NCBI GenBank assembly: GCA_963807865.1
Contig: CAWEDK010000017.1
Coordinates: 186,001 to 250,000 of the forward strand
Source: VAZQ01 sp963807865
GTDB lineage: Bacteria > Pseudomonadota > Alphaproteobacteria > Rhizobiales > Xanthobacteraceae
Direction of reading: 5' to 3'
DNA length: 64,000 nt
Positions 1 through 9,898 of the stretch are shown in pieces (position 1 is the first letter of the stretch; every line of letters begins with the position of its first letter). The translations under genes and the position numbers were made by a program. The notes beneath the pieces are model-generated. The model ran no database searches. It was not told the origin of the DNA and saw only the letters and a program-made list of their open reading frames with translations.

Positions 1-6
1 CATCGC

Positions 7-1393
7 TCATCCCGCCTTGGGCACGAAGCTTCGCATCTTGCCGGGATTGAGCAGGCCCATCGGATCGATCTCGTGCTTGAAGCCGACCTGGTCGGCATCG
101 ACCCGCTTGTAGCGGCTGCCGTCTTCGAGCGTGAGGACATGTGGATCGGCGATCATGATGCCGCAGGATTCGTAGCCGGCGATGATTTCGTACAGCCGCT
201 CCTTCGAGCGATAGCGCACCACCGGGATGCCGCTCGCCGTCATCAGGCCGTTGATGCGGATGAATTCGAGGTGCTGCATCACCTCGCCCTCGAACATCTT
301 GCCGACCTGCGCGACCGCATCGACCAGCCGGTCGTGCGGATAGAGGCACTGCAGGTAGGTCACGCCGCGGTCGGTCTTGAGCATCTGCAGCGTGGTGTGA
401 TTCCAGGTGTGCTCGTAGAGCGGTACCTTGGTGAGCACGTCCTCGGCCGGCTGCTTGTAGGTGACGGTGCCGCCGAACGATTCGAGAAGCGTCTCGAAGC
501 TCTCGATCGACATCTCGCCGATCATGCCGAGGAGAAGGCTCTTGCCCTCGGGACAGTAGTCCCGGTAGGCGGCGAAGTGGCTCGGCAGCGGCCACTGGAC
601 CGGCGACAGCAGTTTCTTGACGATGCCGTCGGCGAGCGCGATGGCATGGCCGAACCGCACCGCCTGCACGACGTCGTCAAACGCCACGATGACGTCGATC
701 CACGGCAACGCCGGAGCCAGCGGCATTTCGAGCGCCGTGATGATGCCGGTGGTGCCGTAGGCGCGGCTGATCTTCTGCGAGGCGTCGCCGCGCAGTTCGA
801 TCACCCGCGGCGTCTCTTCGAGCGTGACGATGCGCGCCGCCAGGATATTGCCGGGCTCGCGCATGCCGCCATAGGTGACGCTGCCGGCGCCGCCGCTGCC
901 GCCCGCGACGAAGCCGCCGATATGCGCGGCGCGCTTGGTCGATGGATGCATGCGCAGCTCCCAGCCGTTCGGCCGGGTCGCAGCATCGATGTCGAACAGC
1001 TTGGCGCCGGCGCCGACGCGAAAGCGGCCGGGCTTCTGCCACTCGATGCCGGTTCATCGCCGCCATGTCGAGCACGACGCCGCCGGTCAGCGGCACGCAC
1101 TGGCCGTAATTACCGGTGGCGCCACCGCGCGGCGTCAGCGGAATGCGATGGCGCGCGCAGGCCGCGGCCACCAGGATCACTTCCGCCTCGTTCTTCGGGC
1201 TCACCACGATGTCGGCGAGCTTGTCTTTGAGTTGCTCGAAGAGGATCGGGCTGTACCAGAAGTAGTCGCGCGAGCGGCGCCTGCGGTCGGTCAGGTCGGT
1301 GGAGAAGTCGATGCCGGCGATGTCGGCCAGGAATTTCGCGACCGGGTAGTCCCCGGCCGGCTCGGGGCGAGTCGCGACTGCCGCTTGTGACAT
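7..1393 (-). CDS. FAD-linked oxidase (PCMH-type), one frameshift
   Basis: A flavin-dependent oxidoreductase of the glycolate oxidase GlcD / 4-cresol dehydrogenase superfamily, which oxidises a hydroxyl or alkyl-phenol type substrate. The N-terminal part (1393 to about 1050) carries the PCMH FAD-binding segment, with TPRGGATGNYGQ and GGVVLDM. The C-terminal part, with GGFVAGGSGGAGSVTYGG and the family ending DPMGLLNPGK, runs in another frame to the stop at 7. One extra G near 1050 (AACCGGCATC for AACCGCATC) explains the break; restored, the text reads MNRIEWQKPGRF. Start 1393 has an AAGGA site 7 bases upstream. It lies 9 bases after the Rieske gene, so it is probably last or near last in that operon. 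Substrate unknown. Confidence 0.8.
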
Positions 1394-1402
1394 TGCAGGT
1401 CC

Positions 1403-2456
1403 TTATTCGGCGGCTTGCAGCAGGGCGCCGCCGGCGTTGCGCGGAGCAAACACCTCGGTCTCGCCATGTTCGTCGAACAGTTTCATCAGTCGCCGCCGCA
1501 TGATCATGCCCGGCCGGTCCGAAACCATGTGGGCCTCGACCCGGCGCGTCATGTCGACCGGCGTATCATAATCGGTCGATTCGATGATGTCCTTGTCCTC
1601 GCGGGTGATCTTGAAGTCCCAGTCGATCAGTTCCTGGGCCGGGCAGTCGGCCTCGGTGTCGTTGCGGTAGAGCCACTGCACCACCATGATCTGGCCGTCG
1701 TCGATCGGGGTCGCCGAGTTGAAGATGATGTGGCGCAGGCCGGACGGATACGTCGATGTCGAGCTTGCGGCAGAACGGCATGTACCACTTGTTGCGCATG
1801 TGGCGCTTGGTCGTCGGCGCGGTGGTGCCGGAGATGCGATATTGCACCGGCGGATTGGCGACCGTGATCAGGGTCTCGGCCTCGAAGCCGTAGTCGGTTT
1901 CTTTGACCTCGTATTTCTCCGGCAGCGGCTGATTGATCTGTCCGAACGTGCCTTTGTGCACGAAGGCGAAATGCGCGTTGTCGAAGGAGTTTTCCATCAG
2001 CCGCAGCGCGGACGTGTTCCATTCTTCATAGAACTGCGGAATCCGCCGGTAGGCCGGATCGTGCTCCTCCTCGGCGTCGAGGATCGGCGCCAGCGGCTCG
2101 TCGAGCGCCACCCAGGCGTAGCCGTACCGCGCGGCGCAGTGATAAGCCGGCGTCGAGAGGTTCGGTACCTCCTGCTCGACGGGAAACTGCGGCACGTGAA
2201 CCAGCTTGCCGGCGCGATCGTAAGTCCAGCCGTGATAGCCGCAGACGATCTGGCCGTCGTTCATCCAGCCCTTCGACAGCTTGGCGGTGCGGTGGCAGCA
2301 TCGGTCCTTCAGGGCCGCCGGATTGCCGTCCTTGTCGAGGAACACGACGATGTCCTCGCCGAGGAGGCGGAATGGTTTCGGCCCGTCCTTAAGGTCCTCC
2401 AGCGCGATGACCGCATACCAGAAACGTCGCAACACCTTCTGCTGGGTCGTGAGCAT
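1403..2456 (-). CDS. Rieske non-haem iron oxygenase, large subunit (VanA-like), one frameshift
   Basis: The oxygenase component of an aromatic ring-hydroxylating or O-demethylating dioxygenase. The Rieske [2Fe-2S] motif is at residues about 52-75 (RCCHR followed by CGYHGW). The mononuclear iron motif FDNAHFAFVH is near residue 155. Length is about 350 aa once repaired, which fits the VanA / toluenesulfonate methyl-monooxygenase group. An extra C near 1743 shifts the frame; the C-terminus continues as GLRHIIFN and ends at 1403. No reductase is present in the window, so electrons must come from a partner encoded elsewhere. Its place between a permease and a flavin oxidase suggests it attacks the imported substrate. 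Confidence 0.85.
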
Positions 2457-2474
2457 CGAGAGTCTCCGGAAAAT

Positions 2475-3273
2475 TCAGGTTTCGTTTTCGACGGCGCTGT
2501 CGTGCCATGAGCCAAGCGCGAGCTTCGACAGGCCGACCATCAGCAGGAACAGCATAATGCCGGCGACGGTGATCAGGAATAGCGCGGCAAACATGCGCGG
2601 GATTTCGAGCTGGAAGCCGGCCTGCAGGATTTCGTAGGCGAGCCCGGTATTGCGCCCGCCGGTGCCGGCGACGAATTCGGCGACCACCGCGCCGATCAGC
2701 GCCAGGCCGCTGGAAACGCGCAGGCCGGCAAAGAAGAACGGCAAGCGCGCTCGGGATGCGCAGATACATCAGCCTCTGCAGCCGCGAGGCGCGGTTGATG
2801 GTGAACAGGTCCTGGTGGCCCTGGTCGACGCTGCGCAGCCCCACCGTGGTGTTCGAGATCACCGGAAAGATTGCGATGATGGTGGCGCAAATGACCAGCG
2901 CGAGCTGGGTATTCTTGACCAGGATGATGATCAGCGGAGCGATCGCGACGATCGGCGTCACCTGCATGATAATCGCATAGGGGAACAGGCTGCGCTCGAT
3001 GATCGGGCTCTGCACGAACAGGAACGCGATTGCGGCGCCGATGACCACCGCAAGCGCCAAGGCAATCAATGTGACGCGAAGGGTGACCCACAAGGCACGC
3101 ATCAGCGCCGGGGCGTCGGTGACAAACGTCGTGGCGATCTGGCTCGGCGCCGGGAACAGGTAGGACGGGATCGCGAACACGCGGCAGAATGCCTCCCAGG
3201 CCGCGATCACCAGGACGCCAACCGCAAGCGGCGGCAGGACGGAAGCTAATTTCATCCGGACAGCCGGGGACAT
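2475..3273 (-). CDS. ABC transporter permease (SsuC/TauC-like), one frameshift
   Basis: The inner-membrane permease of an NMT1/THI5-type importer. Hydrophobic segments are visible near residues 12-30, 65-90, 100-120 and 125-145, and again near the C-terminus (LFLITVAGIMLFLLMVGL). The frame breaks near 2745, where an extra T (GCGCTTGCCG) follows MYLRIPSAL; the sequence then continues as PFFFAGLRVSSGLALIGAV to the stop at 2475. It lies 18 bases before the Rieske gene and 72 bases after the binding protein. No matching ATPase is next to it; that subunit may lie beyond the left edge. An alternative start is Met at 3255. Confidence 0.82.
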
Positions 3274-3305
3274 GGCGCTCGGCCTGGTTTTCGTCGTGGA
3301 GCTTC

Positions 3306-3331
3306 GCGCGCCGTCGAGCCGGACGGCGCGC
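3306..3331 (-). terminator. perfect GC-rich stem-loop between binding protein and permease
   Basis: A perfect 10-base stem, GCGCGCCGTC paired with GACGGCGCGC around a 6-base loop, lies directly downstream of the binding-protein stop. There is no U-tract, so it is more likely an mRNA-stabilising or attenuating hairpin. Such a hairpin would let the binding protein be made in excess over the permease. Confidence 0.5.
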
Positions 3332-3345
3332 AGCAGCCGATGATA

Positions 3346-4329
3346 TCAGCGGGCGGTGATCTTGAGGTCCTTCACGAACTGCGTCGTAAAGCCCTTGGTC
3401 CACTCGGTCTCCTTCGGCAGCAGGCCTTCCTGCACCATCAGTTCGTAGGTCGCCTTCCAGCGCGCCTCGGTGATGATGCCGATGCCCATGGTCCGGGCGT
3501 CGCCGCCATCGAGCACCTCGAGCTCGTTGAGCCGCTTGATGCCGAACGCGATCTGCTCGTCGCTCATCTTCGGATTGTCCGCCTTGATCAGCGCATTGGC
3601 GGGAGCAGGGTTGCCCTTGAGATAGCTCTTCCAGCCTTCGAGCGACGCCTTCACGAAGCGTCGCGCGACGTCCGGCCGGTCGGCGACAAACTTGGTGGTG
3701 GCGACCATGGTGGTGCCGTAGGGCGGGTAGCCATTGTCGGCCATCAGGAAGAATTTGACCGGCACGCCCTTCTGCATCGCCTGGAACGGCTCCGATGACG
3801 GATAGGACTGCTGGACGACGTTCTTATCGTTGAAGAACGGCTGCAGGTTGAACGTATAGGCCTGGGTCTGGGCGTCGGTGTAGCCGTACTTGCGCTTGAG
3901 CCACGGCCACCAGGTCGAGCGGCCCGGCGTCGCCACCAGGATGGTCTTGTCCTTGAGATCGTCGAGGCCCTTCACCTGGTCGTGGGCCATGATGCCCTGC
4001 AGGTCCTTCTGGAACGACGTCGCGATGGTGATGACGGGAATGCCCTTCGCGACCGAGTTCAGCACCTGGAAGTCATAGCCCATCATGACGTCGGCTTCGC
4101 CGGCGAGTAGCAGTTGCAGGCCGTTCACCTGCGGTCCGCCCATCTTGATGGTGACGTCAAGCCCGGCCTTTTCGTAAAGGCCGTCGGCCTTCGCCTGGTA
4201 GAACCCGCCGTGTTCGGCTTGCGCATACCAACTGGTGAGGAAGGTGACCTTGTCGGCGGCACTCGCGGTGCCGGCGAAGAGCGACAGCGCCGCGGTGGCG
4301 GCGAGGCAAACGAAGCGATGGCGCGACAT
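3346..4329 (-). CDS. ABC transporter substrate-binding protein, NMT1/THI5 family
   Basis: A periplasmic receptor of about 327 aa related to hydroxymethylpyrimidine, taurine and aromatic sulfonate binding proteins. A clear signal peptide (MSRHRFVCLAATAALSLFAG, cleaved near ASAA) sets the start at 4329 instead of the longer frame beginning at 4503. The family pattern is present: KVTFLTSWYAQAEHGGFYQA, GLDVTIKMGG and GEADVMMGYD. It is the first gene of the minus-strand unit that continues with permease, Rieske oxygenase and FAD oxidase, and it diverges from the LysR gene across 219 bases. The ligand cannot be read from sequence; the neighbours suggest a small aromatic or heterocyclic compound. 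Confidence 0.85.
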   Translation of the reverse strand: MSRHRFVCLAATAALSLFAGTASAADKVTFLTSWYAQAEHGGFYQAKADGLYEKAGLDVTIKMGGPQVNGLQLLLAGEADVMMGYDFQVLNSVAKGIPVITIATSFQKDLQGIMAHDQVKGLDDLKDKTILVATPGRSTWWPWLKRKYGYTDAQTQAYTFNLQPFFNDKNVVQQSYPSSEPFQAMQKGVPVKFFLMADNGYPPYGTTMVATTKFVADRPDVARRFVKASLEGWKSYLKGNPAPANALIKADNPKMSDEQIAFGIKRLNELEVLDGGDARTMGIGIITEARWKATYELMVQEGLLPKETEWTKGFTTQFVKDLKITAR

Positions 4330-4548
4330 GGGATGATCCCTGGAAAGTGTTGCTGTGACCGCCGGACGCTGCGGCGGGCGCGGACACGCTCGGTGTCCTC
4401 TTGACAGCAGGATGCGGGTTTTGAATGTTTGTAAAAGCATCAATTTTCGCTTTAACCGCTGCCTTTTCGGCATCATTGCCGAAGTTTTGTGCAGGCCGGT
4501 CATTGCGCGGGCAGGCAGTTCGGCGGCCCGGAATCATGGAACTCGTCC

Positions 4549-5461
4549 ATGCTGCACTCACGCCTGCTGAAATACCTCGACGAGGTCGCCCGGCTGGGGT
4601 CGATCCGCAAGGCCTCGGTTCAGCTCAATGTTGCCTCTTCGGCGATCAATCGGCAGATTCTGGCGTTGGAAAACCAGCTCGGCACGCCGATCTTCGAGCG
4701 TATGCCGCGCCGCCTGCGCCTCACCGCGACCGGCGAAGTGCTGATCGCCCATGTCCGCGAGACCCTGAAGGGACACCAGCGAGTTCGAGTCCCATATCGA
4801 GGCGCTCAAGGGCCTCACCCGGGGCGAGGTGACGATCGCCACCATGAACGGGCTCGCGGCCGGTCCGCTGCCGGCGTTCCTCAGCCATATCCTCGACGCC
4901 CATCCGCGGGTGCATATTCGCCTGCGGGTGCTGCCGCTCGACCAGATGACCAACGCGGTGCTGACCGGCGAGGCCGATCTCGCGCTGACCTATAACCCGC
5001 TGCCGAGTCCCGGCATCCGCATCGTCGCGAGCCACGATCTCGCGCTTGGCGCCGTGGTGTCGGCGAAGCATCCCCTTGCCAAGCGACGCCCGCTGCGGCT
5101 CGCCGACTGCGCCGAGTTCCCGCTCGCGATCTCCGACCACTCGATGACCATCCGGCCGGCGATCGATCTCGCCTTCACCCGCGCCAACATCCCGCTGCAC
5201 CCGACGGTCGAGACCAATTCGATCGAGTTCATGAAGAAGATCGCGCGCAGCGGCCAGGCGATCACGTTCCTCAATCCGCTCGACGTCTCGCAGGAGGTCA
5301 TGGCCGGCGAGATTCAGCACCTGCCGCTGCACGAGCTCGAAAGCCATCCGATCTCGCTGAAACTTCTGGTGCGCGCGCGCGGCGGTCTCGATACCTTTCC
5401 AAGCCTGGTGGTCGAGGAACTGCGCAAGGCCATGCCGCGGCTCAACTCCGCCGCGGCTTGA
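4549..5461 (+). CDS. LysR-family transcriptional regulator, one frameshift
   Basis: The N-terminal winged helix-turn-helix is clear (LGSIRKASVQLNVASSAINRQILALE, shown here in two pieces: LGSIRKASVQL and NVASSAINRQILALE, residues about 15-41). The effector-binding domain occupies the rest, with GEVTIATMNGLAAG and GEADLALTYNPLP. An extra G near 4772 (AAGGGACACC) splits it; repaired, the linker reads TLKDTSEFESHIEALKGL. Met at 4549 is preferred over the longer frame from 4489 because the family begins MLHSRLLKYLDEV. It diverges from the ABC/Rieske unit and sits 42 bases before the creatininase gene, so it is likely the local regulator of both units. Confidence 0.83.
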
Positions 5462-5503
5462 TGGCATGGCGTTTGCCTGCAAATGCGGCAACGGAGAGAA
5501 ATC

Positions 5504-6313
5504 GTGCCGGGACGTGCATTCTTCTGGGGCGAACTGACCACGAAGGATTTCGAAGGTCTCGACCCCGACAACACGATTGCGATTCTGCCGGTCGCGGCGA
5601 CCGAGCAGCACGGCCCGCATCTGCCGGTGATGACCGACACCGCGATCGCGGACGGCATGCTGGCGATGCTGCGGCAGCGGCTGCCCGACGACGTGAGCGT
5701 GCTGGTGCTGCCGGTGCAGCCGGTCGGCAAATCGAACGAGCACATCCTGTCGCCCGGCACGTTGACGTTATCGGCCGATACGCTGCTGCGCGTGCTGGTC
5801 GAGATCGGCGAGAGCGTGCATCGCGCGGGCCTGCGCAAGCTCATCTTCAGCAATTCGCATGGCGGCAACGCCTCGGTGATCGCGACCGCGGCGCGCGAAC
5901 TGCGCGTACGCCGCACGATGCTCGCGGTCGCCACGCACTGGCGCTGGTTCGGCCTGCCGGACGGCATGTACGACGCGGTCGAGGCGAAGCACGGCATCCA
6001 CGCGGGCGACATCGAGACGTCGCTGATGCTCGATTTCCGCCCCGACCTGGTGCGGATGGACAAGGCGAAGAATTTCGTGTCGTCGGCGGTCGCGATGGAG
6101 AAGGAATTCAAGAACCTCTCCGCCACCGGCAGCCATTCGTTCGGCTGGATGGCCCCGGACCTCAACCCGGACGGCGCGGTCGGCAACGCCTCGATCGCGA
6201 CCGCCGAGAAGGGCAGGGCGACCGCCGTCCATCAGGCCGACGGATTTATCGCTCTGCTACGGGACATGGCGAAATTCGATCTGGCGCGGCTGCAATCCGC
6301 AGAGGGAGCGTAG
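5504..6313 (+). CDS. creatininase-family amidohydrolase
   Basis: A metal-dependent amidohydrolase of the creatinine amidohydrolase / MftE fold, about 269 aa. The metal ligands are all visible: ATEQHGPHLPVMTDT (Glu, His, Asp), SNSHGGN (His) and HAGDIETS (Glu). The GTG at 5504 has GGAGAG 7 bases upstream and is preferred over the in-frame ATG at 5483. The next gene starts 3 bases after the stop. Family members open cyclic amides or cleave small amides. Alongside the deaminase-like neighbour, it probably performs a ring-opening or amide-cleaving step on a nitrogenous substrate; this is inference. Confidence 0.85.
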   Translation: MPGRAFFWGELTTKDFEGLDPDNTIAILPVAATEQHGPHLPVMTDTAIADGMLAMLRQRLPDDVSVLVLPVQPVGKSNEHILSPGTLTLSADTLLRVLVEIGESVHRAGLRKLIFSNSHGGNASVIATAARELRVRRTMLAVATHWRWFGLPDGMYDAVEAKHGIHAGDIETSLMLDFRPDLVRMDKAKNFVSSAVAMEKEFKNLSATGSHSFGWMAPDLNPDGAVGNASIATAEKGRATAVHQADGFIALLRDMAKFDLARLQSAEGA

Positions 6314-6316
6314 CGC

Positions 6317-7730
6317 ATGACGCCGGTTCCGACGCCGTTCGCCGACATCGTGTGGCCCGACGCCACCTCGTATTGGACCCGTAACGCGCGCGTGCCGCTC
6401 GCTTTGCTCGCGGGCCCGCACGGGTTTGCGGCCGAGGATCGCGACAACGGCTCGGTACTCGTCGACATGCTGATCGAGCGCGGCTCGATCGCGCGCATCG
6501 TTCCGGCTGGCAACGCGCCGGCCGCGGCCACAGATGCGGTCGATCTGCACGGCCGGCAGGTCTGGCCGATGCTGATCGACGTGCACACTCACCTCGACCG
6601 CGCCCATACGGTGGTGCGCTCGCCCAACGTCAACGGCACGTTCGCCGATGCGGTGGCCGCTACGCAGGCCGACCGGTTGCGCTGGACGCACGAGGACCTC
6701 ATCGCGCGCATGAGTTTCGGCCTGCGCTCGGCCTACGCGCACGGCGTTTCGGCGATCCGCACGCACCTCGATTCCGTGCCCGAACAAGCCGAGCGGAGCT
6801 GGCGCGCGTTCGGCGACATGCGCGCCGAATGGCAGGGCCGCGTCGCGCTGCAGGGCGTGTCGCTGGTGCCGATCGATTTTTTCCGCGGCGAGTGGGGAGA
6901 AAAGCTCGCCGCGCTGGTGGCGAAGTCCGGGGGCATCCTCGGCGCCGTCACCCGCGCGGCGTCCGCCGGTGCGCACGGGGCGCCGCTCGAAGACCTCGAC
7001 GCGCTGCTCGACCGTCTGTTCACGCTCGCCTCGCGCCACGATCTCGACATCGACCTGCATGTCGACGAGAGCGGCGATCCGCGTGCTGCGGCCTTGCCCT
7101 ATGTGGCGCGCGCGGCGCTGCGCAACGGCTACCAGGGTCGCGTCACCTGCGGCCATTGCTGCAGTCTCGCGGTGCAGCCCGAAGCCGAGGCCGACCGCAC
7201 GCTCGATCTCGTCGCCGAGGCCAAGGTCGCGATCGTCACGCTGCCGACCGTCAACCTCTATCTGCAGGACCGCGGCAGCGGCCGCACGCCGCGCTGGCGC
7301 GGCGTCACGCTGGTCCACGAGATGCGCCGCCGCGGCATCGTGGTGGCGGCCGCCGGCGACAATTGCCGCGATTGCTTCTACGCCTATGGCGACCACGACA
7401 TGGTCGACACCTTCCGCCAGGCGGTGCGGATTCTGCACTTCGATCATCCGCTGGCGGATGCGCCCGTGCTGGTCGGGCCGGCGCCGGCCGCGATCGCCCG
7501 GCTCGTCCGACCACGGCCGCCTGCAACAGGGTGCGCCGGCGCGGCTCGTGTTGTTCAACGCGCGTACGCTGAACGAGGTGGTGTCTCGCCCGCATGCGGA
7601 CCGCATCGTGATCGATGGCGGACGGCGCTCCAGCGCCCGCGCCCCTGACTATTCCGAAATGTGGGAGGACGCCGCCGCGCCGGCGAATCCGAGGAGCGCC
7701 ACGCATGCTGATGCACCAGCTGCTCTATGA
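6317..7730 (+). CDS. cytosine-deaminase-like amidohydrolase, one frameshift
   Basis: A TIM-barrel metallohydrolase of the cytosine deaminase / N-isopropylammelide aminohydrolase group. Ligands seen are HTHLDRAH (HxH), HVDES (His and catalytic Glu), GHCC (His) and AGDNCRD (Asp), all in the expected order, so the enzyme should be active. The C-terminal beta-sandwich strand is reached only after a single-base shift near 7510; it then reads DHGRLQQGAPARLVLFNARTL (20 residues and one) and ends with a TGA at 7730, overlapping the ligase start by 26 bases. It is predicted to hydrolyse an amino or amide group of a cyclic nitrogen compound delivered by the preceding operon. Confidence 0.83.
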
Positions 7731-9222
7731 CGGGGCCAAACGCCATCCCGACAAGCTCGCGTTCCGCTGGGTCGATCGCGACAAGGCGCTGACCTTCGCG
7801 GAGGCGGCGGCCGCGATGGAGCGCTTCGCCGGCGCGCTGCATCATCTCGGCGTGCGCAAGGGCGACCGCGTCACGATCTTTGCGCACAACGGCATGGACT
7901 ATCTCATCGGCCTGTTCGCCTGCTGGCGGATCGGCGCCATCGCGGCGCTGGTCAACATCCGCTTCGCCGACGAGCTCGACTACTATTTCGCCGACCACCA
8001 GCCGAGCGTCGTGATCTACACCCACGACATGCTTGAGCCGGTGCGGGCCGCCGCCGCCAGGGCGCCGTCGGTGCGGGCGCTGGTCTGCATGGACGGTCCG
8101 CAGCCCGGCGCCGAAAGCCTGCCCGCTTTGCTCGATGCCGGTTTCGCCGCGCCGCCCGATCCCGCGGACGAGGAGGCGATTGCGCATCTCTCGTACACCT
8201 CGGGTACGACCGGCAAGCCGAAGGGCGCGTGCCTGGCGCACGAGCCGACCATGCGGGCGGCGAACTGCATCGCCGAACGGCTGCGGATCACCAGCGACGA
8301 TGTGTCGTTCGGGCCGACTGCGCTGTCGAGCTCGTACCAGCTCGTCGGCAACCTGCTGCCGCCGCTGCACCGCGGTGCCACCGTCAACGTCATGGGCCGC
8401 TGGACGCAGCAGACCGGCTTCGATGCGCTAGAGCGCACGCGGGCGACGATCCTGGTCGGCAATCCGACGTTGCTCAACGAACTGCTGATCGAAGCGCGCC
8501 GCCGCGGCCGCATGCCCGCCAAGCTGCGGCTGACCGTGTCGGGCGGCGCGCCGGTGCCGCCGACACTTAAGAGGGCTCTGCGCGACGAGTGGCGGCTGCC
8601 GCTTGCCGAGAGCTACGGCCAGAGCGAACTCGGCGGCTTCATGGCGCTCGGCGATCCAGTGCTTGTCGCCGAGGAGAAGTTCGGCGCCGCCGGCCGTCCG
8701 CTGCCCGACAAGGAGGTGCGCATCCTCGATGCCAACGGCGTCGAATGCCCGATCGGCGAGGTCGGCGAGGTGTGCCTGCGCGGCGGCTTCATGAAGGGAT
8801 ATTGGGGCAAGCCCGACAAGACCGCCGAGGCGCTGCGCGGCGGATGGCTGCACAGTGGCGACGCCGGCGCCATGGACGCCGACGGCTACATCACCATGCG
8901 CGGCCGGTTCGCCGAACTGATCACCGTCGGCGGCCGGACCTGGTTTCCGCGCGACGTCGAGGAGGCGCTGTGCGCGCAGCCGGGCGTCAAGGAAGCCGCG
9001 GTAGTCGGGTTGCCGGACGGCGCGCTCGGCCAGCGGCCGGTCGCCTTCGTGACGCTGTCGGGCGAGGCCGACCTCGCCGGACTGAAGGCTGCGATCGCGC
9101 CGCTGGTCAGCTACGACCTGACGCCGCTTTCGATCCGCAGCCTCGATGCGTTTCCAATGACGCCAACCGGCAAGATCGCCAAGGCCGACCTGCGCCAGAG
9201 CGCGATGGCTGAAGCGCAATAA
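7705..9222 (+). CDS. AMP-dependent acyl-CoA synthetase/ligase
   Basis: An ANL-superfamily adenylating enzyme of 505 aa that activates a carboxylic acid to its CoA thioester. Core motifs are SYTSGTTGKPKG (A3), ESYGQSE (A5), LHSGDAG (A7), ITVGGRTWFPRDVEE (A8) and MTPTGKIAKADLR (A10, with catalytic Lys). Start 7705 has GAGGAG 8 bases upstream; the longer frame from 7615 would invade the amidohydrolase tail. It closes the plus-strand unit of creatininase and deaminase. This implies that hydrolysis yields an acid that is then activated. The substrate acid is not identifiable. Confidence 0.88.
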   Translation: MLMHQLLYDGAKRHPDKLAFRWVDRDKALTFAEAAAAMERFAGALHHLGVRKGDRVTIFAHNGMDYLIGLFACWRIGAIAALVNIRFADELDYYFADHQPSVVIYTHDMLEPVRAAAARAPSVRALVCMDGPQPGAESLPALLDAGFAAPPDPADEEAIAHLSYTSGTTGKPKGACLAHEPTMRAANCIAERLRITSDDVSFGPTALSSSYQLVGNLLPPLHRGATVNVMGRWTQQTGFDALERTRATILVGNPTLLNELLIEARRRGRMPAKLRLTVSGGAPVPPTLKRALRDEWRLPLAESYGQSELGGFMALGDPVLVAEEKFGAAGRPLPDKEVRILDANGVECPIGEVGEVCLRGGFMKGYWGKPDKTAEALRGGWLHSGDAGAMDADGYITMRGRFAELITVGGRTWFPRDVEEALCAQPGVKEAAVVGLPDGALGQRPVAFVTLSGEADLAGLKAAIAPLVSYDLTPLSIRSLDAFPMTPTGKIAKADLRQSAMAEAQ

Positions 9223-9237
9223 GGTAGACGCTCTCTG

Positions 9238-9342
9238 GTCATTCCGGGGCCGTCCGCAGGACGGAACCCGGAATCCATGTTCGCGCACTCGCCGATTCAA
9301 GGCATGGATTTCGGACAGCCGCTTCGCGGCTTCCGGAATGAC
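9238..9342. repeat. intergenic inverted repeat of rhizobial type
   Basis: The stretch opens with GTCATTCCGGGGCCG and closes with GCTTCCGGAATGAC. Internal pairing arms are CCCGGAATCCATG and CATGGATTTCGG. The pattern resembles an abundant palindromic intergenic repeat that I know from Bradyrhizobium and Rhodopseudomonas. It lies between the convergent ligase and RidA genes, where it could also act as a bidirectional transcription stop. Confidence 0.65.
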
Positions 9343-9379
9343 GCCAGAGCATTCCGCAGCGGCGCTGCTTCCAGAGTGG

Positions 9380-9781
9380 TCAGCCCATCGCCGGTGCGGC
9401 GGCGATGATCTCGACCTCGACCAGGAATTCCGGTCGCGAGAAGCCGGACACGACCATCAGCGTGGAGGCGGGCGGCGGATCGGCGATGTAGTTGTCGCGC
9501 ACCGCCATGTAGCCCTTGAGGTGCTCGCGTCCGCTGACAAAGGCGTTGATCCGCACCACGTCGCGGAAGGAGAGCCCGCCCTCGGCGAGCACGGCCGCGA
9601 TGTTGCGGAAGCAGAGATGCGTCTGCTCCTCGACTGACGCGGGGACCTGGTCGTCCGCCGACACGCCAAGCTGCCCGGAGCAGAACAGGATGCGGTGACC
9701 GGCCGGAATCTCCACGCCATAGCTGTAACGTGCAAATGGCGGTCGGATACCGCTTGGGGTGATATGCTTCATGGAACTCAT
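9380..9781 (-). CDS. RidA/YjgF-family enamine/imine deaminase
   Basis: A small protein of about 133 aa of the RidA superfamily, which hydrolyses reactive enamine or imine intermediates or performs related hydrolytic steps in catabolic operons. Family elements visible are ILFCSGQLGVSADDQVPASV, FRNIAAVLAEGGLSFRDVVR and STLMVVSGFSRPEFLVEVE. Met at 9772 is an alternative start; neither site has a strong Shine-Dalgarno sequence. Nearby hydrolytic deamination enzymes make a role in the same pathway plausible, but it is separately transcribed. Confidence 0.85.
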   Translation of the reverse strand: MSSMKHITPSGIRPPFARYSYGVEIPAGHRILFCSGQLGVSADDQVPASVEEQTHLCFRNIAAVLAEGGLSFRDVVRINAFVSGREHLKGYMAVRDNYIADPPPASTLMVVSGFSRPEFLVEVEIIAAAPAMG

Positions 9782-9898
9782 CGGTGCGGCGCTGTGTTGC
9801 GAACATCTGACACGGCGAGGGCGCAGCCGATCGGCGCTGCGCCCCGCGCCGTAGTTCGTTCTCCCAGACCTGAACCGGCAGCCTGACTCGCTACCAGA

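Noticed and set aside
73..1230. A 385-codon plus-strand frame opposite the FAD-linked oxidase
   Set aside because: It is arginine- and histidine-rich shadow text with no domain, and the minus strand carries clear FAD oxidase motifs.
4489..4548. An upstream in-frame start for the LysR gene
   Set aside because: The added 20 residues are not typical of LysR proteins, whose helix-turn-helix begins close to the Met at 4549.
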